Assembly: GCA_938010715.1 (NCBI GenBank)
Contig: CALLVG010000238.1
Location: 1-32,636, forward strand
From: an uncultured Saprospiraceae bacterium
GTDB taxonomy: Bacteria > Bacteroidota > Bacteroidia > Chitinophagales > Saprospiraceae
Length of the DNA: 32,636 nucleotides
Direction of reading: 5' to 3'
Positions 24,003-29,792 of this stretch are shown here, one piece after another; positions within the stretch are counted from its first letter, which is position 1, and every line of letters begins with the position of its first letter. Both the position numbers and the translations under genes were made by a program. The notes beneath the pieces were generated by a model. It was not told the DNA's origin and ran no database searches. It worked only from the letters and a program-made list of their open reading frames with translations.

Positions 24003-24989
24003 ATGTTACCAACTTCTTCTCCCGAACTCGTAACGCCGCAATCTCGCTCTACTATGGCTGATGTAAAATTGTTTTCTGGTGTCAATTCTCGATACCTCTC
24101 TTCTAAGATCTCTGATTATTACAACCAAGATTTAGGAGACTATACCCTCCATACTTTTATGGATGGTGAAATGCAGCCAGTCATCAATGAGTCTGTACGT
24201 GGTGCGTATGTATTTTTCATACAATCAACATTCGCTCCTTCCGAAAATCTAATGGAACTTTTGTTGCTGATTGATGCAGCCAAAAGAGCATCCGCAGGTT
24301 ACATCACGGCAGTGATTCCATATTTTGGATATGCGCGCCAAGATAGAAAAGACAAACCACGTGTTCCGATTTCAGCCAAATTGATTGCAAATTTATTGCA
24401 AGCAGCAGGCGCCAATCGAATCATGACGATGGATTTTCATGCAGATCAAATTCAGGGATTCTTTGATATTCCAGTGGATCACTTGAAGAGCCAAGCTATC
24501 TACATTCCTTATTTGCAAGAAACAGATTTGTCAAATGTGATTTTTGCATCACCTGATGTTGGAGGTGTAAAAAGAGCAAGAGCTTACGCAAAACACTTCG
24601 AGAAACGATTGGTGATTTGTGATAAATATAGAAAAGTTGCCAACGAAGTTGCCAGCATGACCGTCATCGGAGATGTGATTGGAAAGGATGTAATCTTGGT
24701 AGATGATTTGATTGATACGGCAGGTACACTTTGCCGTGCAGCAGATGTTTTGATTGAAAATGGGGCAAGAAGTGTAAAAGCACTTTGTACGCACCCTGTC
24801 CTTTCTGGAAAGGCCATCGAAAACATCAACAACTCAAAATTGGAGGAATTAATCGTTTGTGATACGATTCCTTTAAATGATAAAAAGTCGAAAAAAATTA
24901 AAGTACTTTCTACTGCGAAATTATTCGCTCGTGCGATTCGCAATACACATGAGCATCGTTCAATTTCTGCATTGTTTGTGGAAGAATAG
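24003..24989 (+). CDS. prs: Ribose-phosphate pyrophosphokinase
   Basis: Prs makes PRPP from ribose 5-phosphate and ATP, feeding purine, pyrimidine, histidine, tryptophan and NAD synthesis. The 328 residues match the family. Recognised motifs include VKLFSGVNSRYLSSKI, YFGYARQDRKDKPRVPISAK (ATP-binding flexible region), MDFHADQIQGFFDIPVDHL, VGGVKRARAYAKHF and the PRPP loop VILVDDLIDTAGTLCRAAD. An alternative start at the ATG at 24054 (MADVKLFSG) would drop 17 residues and fit the usual N-terminus better. I keep 24003 because the candidate promoter sits immediately upstream, but the shorter form is plausible. The protein is cytoplasmic. The gene stands alone and ends at a hairpin terminator overlapping the 3' end of the convergent ypdA gene. 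Confidence 0.96.
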   Translation: MLPTSSPELVTPQSRSTMADVKLFSGVNSRYLSSKISDYYNQDLGDYTLHTFMDGEMQPVINESVRGAYVFFIQSTFAPSENLMELLLLIDAAKRASAGYITAVIPYFGYARQDRKDKPRVPISAKLIANLLQAAGANRIMTMDFHADQIQGFFDIPVDHLKSQAIYIPYLQETDLSNVIFASPDVGGVKRARAYAKHFEKRLVICDKYRKVANEVASMTVIGDVIGKDVILVDDLIDTAGTLCRAADVLIENGARSVKALCTHPVLSGKAIENINNSKLEELIVCDTIPLNDKKSKKIKVLSTAKLFARAIRNTHEHRSISALFVEE

Positions 24990-24994
24990 TTTTT

Positions 24995-25025
24995 CAGTCG
25001 GCAGTTTGCAGTGAGCAGTCGGCAA
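24995..25025. repeat. Low-complexity GCAGT repeat
   Basis: cagtcggcagtttgcagtga followed by gcagtcggca repeats the motif (a)gcagt(c/t) about four times just after the prs stop. In reverse it reads tgccgactgc...actgc, a short intergenic repeat type I recognise from Bacteroidota genomes. No function is evident. Confidence 0.5.
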
Positions 25026-25034
25026 AATTGAAGG

Positions 25035-25072
25035 AGGCCAATAATTTTATGATTGTTGGCCTTTTTCTTTTT
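25035..25072 (+). terminator. Terminator of prs, overlapping the 3' end of the convergent flavoprotein gene
   Basis: AGGCCAATAAT (25035-25045) pairs with ATTGTTGGCCT (25052-25062) with one G-T wobble, and a T-rich tract (ctttttcttttt) follows. The downstream arm and T-tract encode the last codons of the minus-strand gene, so the terminator and coding sequence share bases. Confidence 0.8.
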
Positions 25073-26027
25073 GTAGAATATGCTCCACAATTATTTCCCC
25101 ATGATCTCTCGTATTTTCAATAAAAAGCTTGCTCGTCAACATGCCCGCACAAACAACTCCAGCCAAGTAAACACCTTTTAGATTTGTTTCTAAAGTATCA
25201 GAATGATGAGTTGGTATTTTCTCTGCTGTTTCAGGAATTTCAATTCCCAATTTTTCTAAAAAAGGAAAATTGGGTTTGTAACCTGTCATTGCAAAAACGA
25301 AGTCATTTTCGATTTCCACAATACCTTCCGGCGTATCTAAAACGACCGAATCTTCTTTTATCTCTTTGACGTTGGTGCTAAAATGAGCTTTTATGCTGCC
25401 CTCTTTAATTCGATTTTCGATGTTTGGTTTTATCCAATATTTTACCTTTTCATAAATTGTTGGTTTACGGACGGCCATGGTTACGTCAGCTCCTTTTTGC
25501 CAAAGCTCCAATGCCACATCACAACCAGAATTTGCTGCACCAACTACCAATACCTTTTTACCAATATAAGGATGTGCTTCATCGTAATAGTGCTTTACTT
25601 TTGGCAAATCTTCCCCTGTTACATTGAGCAACCGTGGAACATCATAAAACCCAGTACAAACGATGATATGTTTTGCTTGATAAGTCGATTTGGAAGTAGT
25701 GATATTATAAAACTCATCCGTTTTATCTCGTTCTAAACCTTCAACTGATTCATAGGTATTGATGGGTAATTTCCAAGTCTCCGCTAAACGGCGGTAATAT
25801 TCGAGCGCCTCTCGACGGGTAGGTTTTTCGGTATGAGAAATGAAAGGCACCTCTCCAATTTCCAAAAGTTTAGAAGTTGAAAAGAAAGTCATATTGGTCG
25901 GAAAGTTGAAAATAGAATTGACCATCACGCCTTTTTCAACGATCAAAAAATTCAAATTTGCTTTGCTCGCTGCAATACCTGCACTGATGCCCGTCGGCCC
26001 TCCTCCAATGATTAATAGGTCTAACAT
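25047..26027 (-). CDS. ypdA: YpdA-family FAD/NAD(P)-dependent oxidoreductase (putative bacillithiol disulfide reductase)
   Basis: A 326-residue two-dinucleotide-binding flavoprotein. The FAD-binding GGGPTGISAGIAASKA follows immediately after the start at ATG 26027. The track-long form from 26066 would add a 13-residue hydrophobic leader before the Rossmann strand, which the family lacks, so I take 26027. The second (NADPH) motif is VLVVGAANSGCDVALEL, and the C-terminal FAD contact is GVYLAGVVCAG. There is no CxxC redox pair as in thioredoxin reductase, consistent with YpdA. In Firmicutes YpdA reduces oxidised bacillithiol (BSSB); bacillithiol is known in some Bacteroidota, so the same role is likely but not shown here. 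No bsh genes are in the window. It is cytoplasmic and convergent with prs. Confidence 0.85.
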   Translation of the reverse strand: MLDLLIIGGGPTGISAGIAASKANLNFLIVEKGVMVNSIFNFPTNMTFFSTSKLLEIGEVPFISHTEKPTRREALEYYRRLAETWKLPINTYESVEGLERDKTDEFYNITTSKSTYQAKHIIVCTGFYDVPRLLNVTGEDLPKVKHYYDEAHPYIGKKVLVVGAANSGCDVALELWQKGADVTMAVRKPTIYEKVKYWIKPNIENRIKEGSIKAHFSTNVKEIKEDSVVLDTPEGIVEIENDFVFAMTGYKPNFPFLEKLGIEIPETAEKIPTHHSDTLETNLKGVYLAGVVCAGMLTSKLFIENTRDHGEIIVEHILQKEKGQQS

Positions 26028-26074
26028 AAGTAACTTCACAATTATTATAATCAAAGTTGCGATCAACTAAAGCC

Positions 26075-26100
26075 GTAGCCTGAGCGAAATCGAAGGCTAC
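26075..26100. repeat. Short dispersed hairpin repeat
   Basis: GTAGCCT (26075-26081) pairs with AGGCTAC (26094-26100) around gagcgaaatcga. It sits between the ypdA start and the stop of the AsmA-like gene. The motif (in reverse, gtagccttcgatttcgctca) is one I recognise as a frequent intergenic repeat in Bacteroidota. Its GTAG/CTAC ends are like those of the larger inverted repeats in this window. Confidence 0.55.
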
Positions 26101-26109
26101 ACGAGCAAA

Positions 26110-28761
26110 TTAAAATCCTTCAATGTATTCTTCGTCATCGTCGTCCTCAATTGGTACTTCCTTTACTTTAGGTTTTTCCTTTTTGGGCGTAACCTTTTTG
26201 ATAGAAGCGGTACCTATTTTGCCACTCCCTGAGAAAATATCTCTTCTCTCTTCTTCAGAGGATTGTTCCAATAATTGTATTGGCCCAAACTGGCGTTCCA
26301 ATTCTTTTTGTACTCTTTTCTTTAAAACGACGCTTCGCTCCAATGCTTTCTTTACAGAACGTTTGCTCATCTGAACATTATAATCATCGTCATCGTTGAG
26401 GTCGCCTTTTATTTTATAAAATAAATTTAGCCAACCTCGTTTTTTGGAAGGTTGAGGATCTAATTTAGGATTATGTCGTTTGAGGCGATTGAGGAGTACT
26501 TGTCCTGCATTGACTTTTACATTATAATCAACATTTTGCTCGAAAGTATGCGTTCCCGATACTTCTAAATTGACGGCATTGCTACGCACAAACATGGCAG
26601 GAATATAGACTTTTCCCTTTTGTACTTGAAACCAGTTTTCAACATCCACAAATTTGATCTTTTGCAAGTCTTTCATTTTGATGATAGTTGAAAAGTCTTC
26701 TAACATTTCAAAATCCTTTAACTCTCCATCGGTGATTCCAAGACCAGCAAAAACAGTTAGGTCATCGTATAAAAACTCCCCTTTTTCGTCCCAAAATGCA
26801 TTGATAATCATTCGGGAGTTGAGCAAACCAGAAACATTTTCTGCTTTCAAAAATTCCTGACCAAAGTTTTCTGATTGTCTGAAAAATTCGTGTGCATCAA
26901 TTTCATCGCATTTGATTTTAGCATTCAGATATGGTTCTTTTTCAATGAAAAATTTTCCATTCATATCAATGAGGCCATCCATAGCGCTTGCTTCTCCTTT
27001 GATGGTAACCTCATTGTTGTCAAATACAATTGTTCCTTCAAAATCTTCTCCTTCAATTTTATTATAGTTGAAATTGTCAATTGTTGCGTTGAAAGTACCT
27101 TTCAAAAAATTGGCTAAAAACTCACGATCCGCATTGACCTTCGTTTGTAATGAATCAACAACTTCTTTACTATCATCCTTTTGTTCTTCCGTCACAGCAG
27201 TCAAAGCCATTAGTCGATCTCCGTCAAATTCTTCTGCGTTTAAATCAGCTTTAAAAATCAATTCTGCTTTTTTCGTATTCAAAGAATCAGCAAACAATAC
27301 TGGGAGTAAATTTTCAAAATGCCCATTGAAAATGATTTCACTGCCAGCACCTTCGAGTTTCAATCCGTCCATTTTGAGGTCATTATCTTTGAGCAAGACT
27401 GATCCACGATCAAAGATCATTTTTTCGTCTTTGAAAATTAGAGAAGCATCATCCAAAATCATTTCACCTGAGGCTTCAACTCGGTCAATCCTTGATGTAC
27501 TCAGCATGTTTTTGTATTTTCCTCTGATAGCCAAGTTTTTGATTTCCACCTCGCCACGACCACCGGTAATATTTGGATTGTCAAAAAGTTTATAAACTGA
27601 CTTCATCGGAATAGCTCCGTCCAATTTGAAATCAATTCTTGGGTCATCCGCGTTATTTACTTTTAATTTAAGTTCAATCAACTCCCGATTAAAATATCCT
27701 TTGAAATTCTTGATTTCGAAAAGCGTACTTGATGCTTTTCTGTACTCGCCATTCGTAAAACGCGCTGAGAAGGAAACATCTTTCAAATCATCTTCCAATC
27801 GTGGGCTGGTTATACGCCCATCTTTCAAAATGAATTTAGTATTGATATTAGGATTGGATTTATTACTCAAGCGCCCTTTTATAATAGATTCAAAAAGAAA
27901 CTTTCCGGTTCCAGAAAAGTCATTGAGTGGTTCCAGATATTGCTCTGGCAAAAGCTGAATAATAGACCCTAACTTCCCTTCGCTACAAGTAATGGCTATA
28001 TCAATATCAGTTTCATTACTTTTGGCTTCGTTGTCAACAAATCCATCTACCTTAAAAACATTGCCATCAATAGCGACGTCCAATTTTTCAAATTCATAAT
28101 ATCCTTGTTCGCTATTGACATGGAGTTTTGCATCGTATGTGATTTCTTTTCCGACCAAATAACGAAACTCTCCCATGTCCACAAATCGAGAAATCATATC
28201 GGCATTACTCGTCAATTCAAATTTTGTAGAAGAAAATTCTCCAGAAAAAACAGCATTTTCTAATATGATAACAGCTTCTTGTTCGGTGCGTTTGTCTTCA
28301 TAGATTAATTCCATGTTTTTTAAAGTCGCTTCTTTCAACGAGATTGCCATATCTCCTCCATCATCACTTTCTCCTGATTTTATAATGTCATAATTTGATT
28401 TTCCTCTTTTGTTAAAAACGATCATTAGAGCGCCATCTTCTATCTGCACTTCTTTGATGTTCATTTTTGTTTTGAAAAGGCTAAAGAATCCCAACTTGAA
28501 ACCAATAGATTTTGCTTGTAAAAGATTCTTTTTTCGGGTGTCTTTGACGACGACATCTATCAATTCGGCAGAAACATTAGGAAATCCACCGAAGAAATTC
28601 AAGTCAAAATCCTTTACGGTGAGTTCTGTTTTCAAAGATTTATTAACTTCCGTAATGATTTTGTCTCCGATCTCTTTTTCAAAGAATGCAGATAAAACCA
28701 CCGTCGCTATTAGAAATAGGAGGAAAAAGACACCAAAACCGATAAGAATTTTTCTAATCAT
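26110..28761 (-). CDS. AsmA-like envelope protein
   Basis: An 883-residue protein with one N-terminal transmembrane helix (residues 5-27, ILIGFGVFFLLFLIATVVLS) and a long, mostly beta-structured periplasmic region. The start (KKSL...VKDFDLNFFGGFPNVSAELIDV) and the segments VQIEDGALMIVFNKRGKSNY and LKNMELIYEDKR are typical of the AsmA superfamily. The C-terminal part contains the second AsmA-type block (SGLLNSRMIINAFWDEKGEF, and GLGITDGELKDFEMLEDFST). The tail is lysine-rich then acidic (DDDDEEYIEGF). AsmA-family proteins, related to TamB and YhdP, bridge the inner and outer membranes and influence lipid transport; the specific role here is unknown. It is a single gene divergent from the tRNA array. 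Confidence 0.88.
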   Translation of the reverse strand: MIRKILIGFGVFFLLFLIATVVLSAFFEKEIGDKIITEVNKSLKTELTVKDFDLNFFGGFPNVSAELIDVVVKDTRKKNLLQAKSIGFKLGFFSLFKTKMNIKEVQIEDGALMIVFNKRGKSNYDIIKSGESDDGGDMAISLKEATLKNMELIYEDKRTEQEAVIILENAVFSGEFSSTKFELTSNADMISRFVDMGEFRYLVGKEITYDAKLHVNSEQGYYEFEKLDVAIDGNVFKVDGFVDNEAKSNETDIDIAITCSEGKLGSIIQLLPEQYLEPLNDFSGTGKFLFESIIKGRLSNKSNPNINTKFILKDGRITSPRLEDDLKDVSFSARFTNGEYRKASSTLFEIKNFKGYFNRELIELKLKVNNADDPRIDFKLDGAIPMKSVYKLFDNPNITGGRGEVEIKNLAIRGKYKNMLSTSRIDRVEASGEMILDDASLIFKDEKMIFDRGSVLLKDNDLKMDGLKLEGAGSEIIFNGHFENLLPVLFADSLNTKKAELIFKADLNAEEFDGDRLMALTAVTEEQKDDSKEVVDSLQTKVNADREFLANFLKGTFNATIDNFNYNKIEGEDFEGTIVFDNNEVTIKGEASAMDGLIDMNGKFFIEKEPYLNAKIKCDEIDAHEFFRQSENFGQEFLKAENVSGLLNSRMIINAFWDEKGEFLYDDLTVFAGLGITDGELKDFEMLEDFSTIIKMKDLQKIKFVDVENWFQVQKGKVYIPAMFVRSNAVNLEVSGTHTFEQNVDYNVKVNAGQVLLNRLKRHNPKLDPQPSKKRGWLNLFYKIKGDLNDDDDYNVQMSKRSVKKALERSVVLKKRVQKELERQFGPIQLLEQSSEEERRDIFSGSGKIGTASIKKVTPKKEKPKVKEVPIEDDDDEEYIEGF

Positions 28762-28868
28762 AAGACTTAAAATAAGGGAAATCCAAAATTAGCCAAAAGG
28801 AACTTTATACACGAAATCAAACGTTAGAAATAAAATAAATATTTTTTTAAAAAATAATTGGTTTGAAC

Positions 28869-28899
28869 TTGCACTAAACTAATAGTAAAACTATATTTG
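28869..28899 (+). promoter_or_regulatory. Promoter of the tRNA array
   Basis: TTG (28869-28871), a 20-base spacer and TATATTTG (28892-28899) match the Bacteroidota TTG-N19-21-TAnnTTTG consensus well. Transcription should begin near 28906 and run through 28964 onward. Downstream, before the first copy, the hairpin GGACT-ttt-AGTCC (28943-28955) may be a processing signal. Confidence 0.7.
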
Positions 28900-28963
28900 C
28901 ACCCGCTTCGAAAGAGGGGCGAAAAGTACTTTAAAAAAAGTAGGACTTTTAGTCCAAAAATAA

Positions 28964-29028
28964 GGGCAATTAGCTCAGTTGGTTCAGAGCATCCCGATTT
29001 TAATCGGGAGGGTTTGGATGAGTCGAGT
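28964..29028 (+). pseudogene. Truncated tRNA-Val-like copy (copy 1)
   Basis: GGGCAATTAGCTCAGTTGG and on through ttcagagca are identical, with the preceding taa, to the true tRNA-Val at 29052. The anticodon arm is replaced by tcccgattttaatcggga, an almost perfect palindrome with no seven-base loop. The T-arm and 3' acceptor strand are then missing: the sequence continues ggtttggatgagtcgagtac and no GTTCGAATCC follows. It cannot fold as a tRNA. The right boundary is approximate. Confidence 0.65.
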
Positions 29029-29051
29029 ACAATTTGTCAACCTTATTATAA

Positions 29052-29126
29052 GGGCAATTAGCTCAGTTGGTTCAGAGCACCTCGTTTACACCGAGGGGGT
29101 CGGAGGTTCGAATCCTTCATTGCCCA
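29052..29126 (+). tRNA. tRNA-Val (anticodon TAC)
   Basis: A 75-base gene with a complete cloverleaf. The acceptor stem is GGGCAAT/ATTGCCC, the D-stem GCTC/GAGC, the anticodon stem CCTCG/CGAGG with loop TTTACAC (anticodon TAC at 29087-29089), the T-arm GGAGG-TTCGAAT-CCTTC, and the discriminator is A. CCA is not encoded. It is the only copy of the array with a proper anticodon loop. A strong terminator follows directly. Confidence 0.95.
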
Positions 29127-29130
29127 CTTT

Positions 29131-29160
29131 AAAGGCTTCCCGTTTGGGAAGCCTTTTTTT
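29131..29160 (+). terminator. Terminator after tRNA-Val
   Basis: AAAGGCTTCCC-gttt-GGGAAGCC followed by seven T residues. Related versions follow copy 3 (decayed) and copy 4 (intact), so the terminator was duplicated together with the tRNA-like sequence. Confidence 0.9.
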
Positions 29161-29183
29161 GTATATGGAGTCTTGGGATTTAC

Positions 29184-29260
29184 TGGCAATTAGCTCAGCT
29201 GGTTCAGCGCATCCCGAATTAATTCAGGAGAGTCGTGAGGTTCGAATCCTACATTGCCCA
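29184..29260 (+). pseudogene. Degenerate tRNA-like copy (copy 3)
   Basis: A 77-base sequence with tRNA order but several defects. The first acceptor base is T instead of G (T-C mismatch), and the D-stem reads GCTC/GCGC with a mismatch. The anticodon arm is TCCCGAATTAATTCAGGA, an 18-base near-palindrome leaving eight bases instead of seven in the loop. The T-arm tgagg/cctac is mismatched; TTCGAAT is kept. It is followed by a decayed terminator (aaaggcttcccatttaaaga). It is nearly identical to copy 4 at 29553-29629. Confidence 0.65.
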
Positions 29261-29298
29261 CATAAAAGGCTTCCCATTTAAAGATTTTTTGTTTTTAA

Positions 29299-29306
29299 TA
29301 CATTTG
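29299..29306 (+). promoter_or_regulatory. Candidate -7 box just before the GIY-YIG gene
   Basis: TACATTTG fits TAnnTTTG and ends only four bases before the ATG at 29311. If used, the mRNA would be nearly leaderless. No matching TTG lies at the right distance. Alternatively the gene could be read through from the tRNA promoter. Confidence 0.3.
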
Positions 29307-29310
29307 CAAA

Positions 29311-29562
29311 ATGTACCACACCTACATCTTATATTCAAAGCAATTGGATAAATATTACATCGGTGCATGTGGAACTGATGTAAGCCGCCGCCTTCAAGAG
29401 CACCTTTGGAAACACAGTGGTTTTACTTCAAAAGCCAAGGATTGGGAAATAAAGCACGTAGAAGATTACGAAACAAAAGAATTAGCGTATGATAGAGAAC
29501 GACAAATCAAGAAGTGGAAATCAAGAAAAATGATAGAGGCATTGATAAGAAAGGGCAATTAG
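29311..29562 (+). CDS. Small GIY-YIG endonuclease-domain protein, stop codon inside a tRNA-like copy
   Basis: An 83-residue single-domain GIY-YIG protein. The 'GIY' part is YHTYILYSKQLDKYYIG (Tyr2/Tyr5 region, then YYIG), the catalytic Arg region is DVSRRLQEH, and the C-terminal conserved part is AYDRERQIKKWKSRKMIEAL with the usual Glu. This is the URI/YhbQ-like single-domain type of about 80-100 residues, common in Bacteroidota; the function of most is unproven. The last three residues and the stop (AAG GGC AAT TAG) lie in the first ten bases of tRNA-like copy 4, so the ORF and the tRNA-like sequence overlap. Upstream lies near-identical copy 3. Thus the gene is flanked by direct tRNA-like repeats. 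Confidence 0.9.
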   Translation: MYHTYILYSKQLDKYYIGACGTDVSRRLQEHLWKHSGFTSKAKDWEIKHVEDYETKELAYDRERQIKKWKSRKMIEALIRKGN

Positions 29563-29629
29563 CTCAGTTGGTTCAGCGCATCCCGAATTAATTCGGGAGA
29601 GTCGTGAGGTTCGAATCCTTCATTGCCCA
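29553..29629 (+). pseudogene. tRNA-like copy with palindromic anticodon arm (copy 4)
   Basis: A 77-base sequence with intact acceptor stem GGGCAAT/ATTGCCC, discriminator A and TTCGAAT T-loop. The D-stem is GCTC/GCGC with one mismatch. The anticodon arm is TCCCGAATTAATTCGGGA, a perfect 18-base palindrome: a five-base stem leaves an eight-base loop AATTAATT, or a seven-base stem leaves TTAA. The variable and T regions read gagtcg and tgagg/ccttc, with an end mismatch. I think it is not a working tRNA. It begins inside the GIY-YIG ORF and is followed by an intact terminator. A tRNA gene finder might still score it as an undetermined tRNA. Confidence 0.6.
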
Positions 29630-29633
29630 CTTT

Positions 29634-29663
29634 AAAGGCTTCCCATTAGGGAAGCCTTTTTTT
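29634..29663 (+). terminator. Terminator after tRNA-like copy 4
   Basis: AAAGGCTTCCC-atta-GGGAAGCC plus seven T residues, nearly identical to the terminator after the real tRNA-Val. It ends the plus-strand array. Confidence 0.88.
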
Positions 29664-29671
29664 GTAGAATT

Positions 29672-29750
29672 GTAGCACAGGCATTCTTACCGTGAAAATT
29701 GTTTAGTGCTATCTCAAATCATCGTTTACAGGCAGGAATGCCCGTACTAC
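29672..29750. repeat. REP-like inverted repeat, second copy
   Basis: GTAGCACAGGCATTC (29672-29686) and GAATGCCCGTACTAC (29736-29750) pair over 15 positions with two mismatches. The first arm is identical to the element at 9757, and an inner acaggcag also recurs. As at 9757, it lies between convergent transcription units (tRNA array and S9 peptidase gene). Confidence 0.65.
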
Positions 29751-29752
29751 AA

Positions 29753-29790
29753 AAAAAATACCTCGCAGTAATCACTACGAGGTATTTTTT
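29753..29790 (-). terminator. Terminator of the S9 peptidase gene
   Basis: AAAAAATACCTCG and CGAGGTATTTTTT form a perfect 13-base stem around cagtaatcacta; on the minus strand it ends in a T-run two bases after the stop codon. It may also work for plus-strand readthrough. Confidence 0.88.
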
Positions 29791-29792
29791 AT

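Noticed and set aside
26028-26066. Longer start of the YpdA-type protein (MIATLIIIIVKLL leader)
   Set aside because: Family proteins begin directly at the FAD-binding strand; the ATG at 26027 fits and the leader would place a hydrophobic stretch before a cytoplasmic Rossmann fold.
27068-27595. Plus-strand 175-codon ORF opposite the AsmA-like gene
   Set aside because: Several long Ser-rich frames lie antisense to this gene in the same relative frame; they reflect its codon bias and are not genes.
28979-29281. A 100-codon open frame (SSVGSEHLVYTEGVGGSNPS-like) on the plus strand
   Set aside because: It is the translation of tRNA sequence: the GGGCAATTAGCTCAGTTGG tract and the T-arm give this familiar false protein. 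The RNA interpretation explains the bases.
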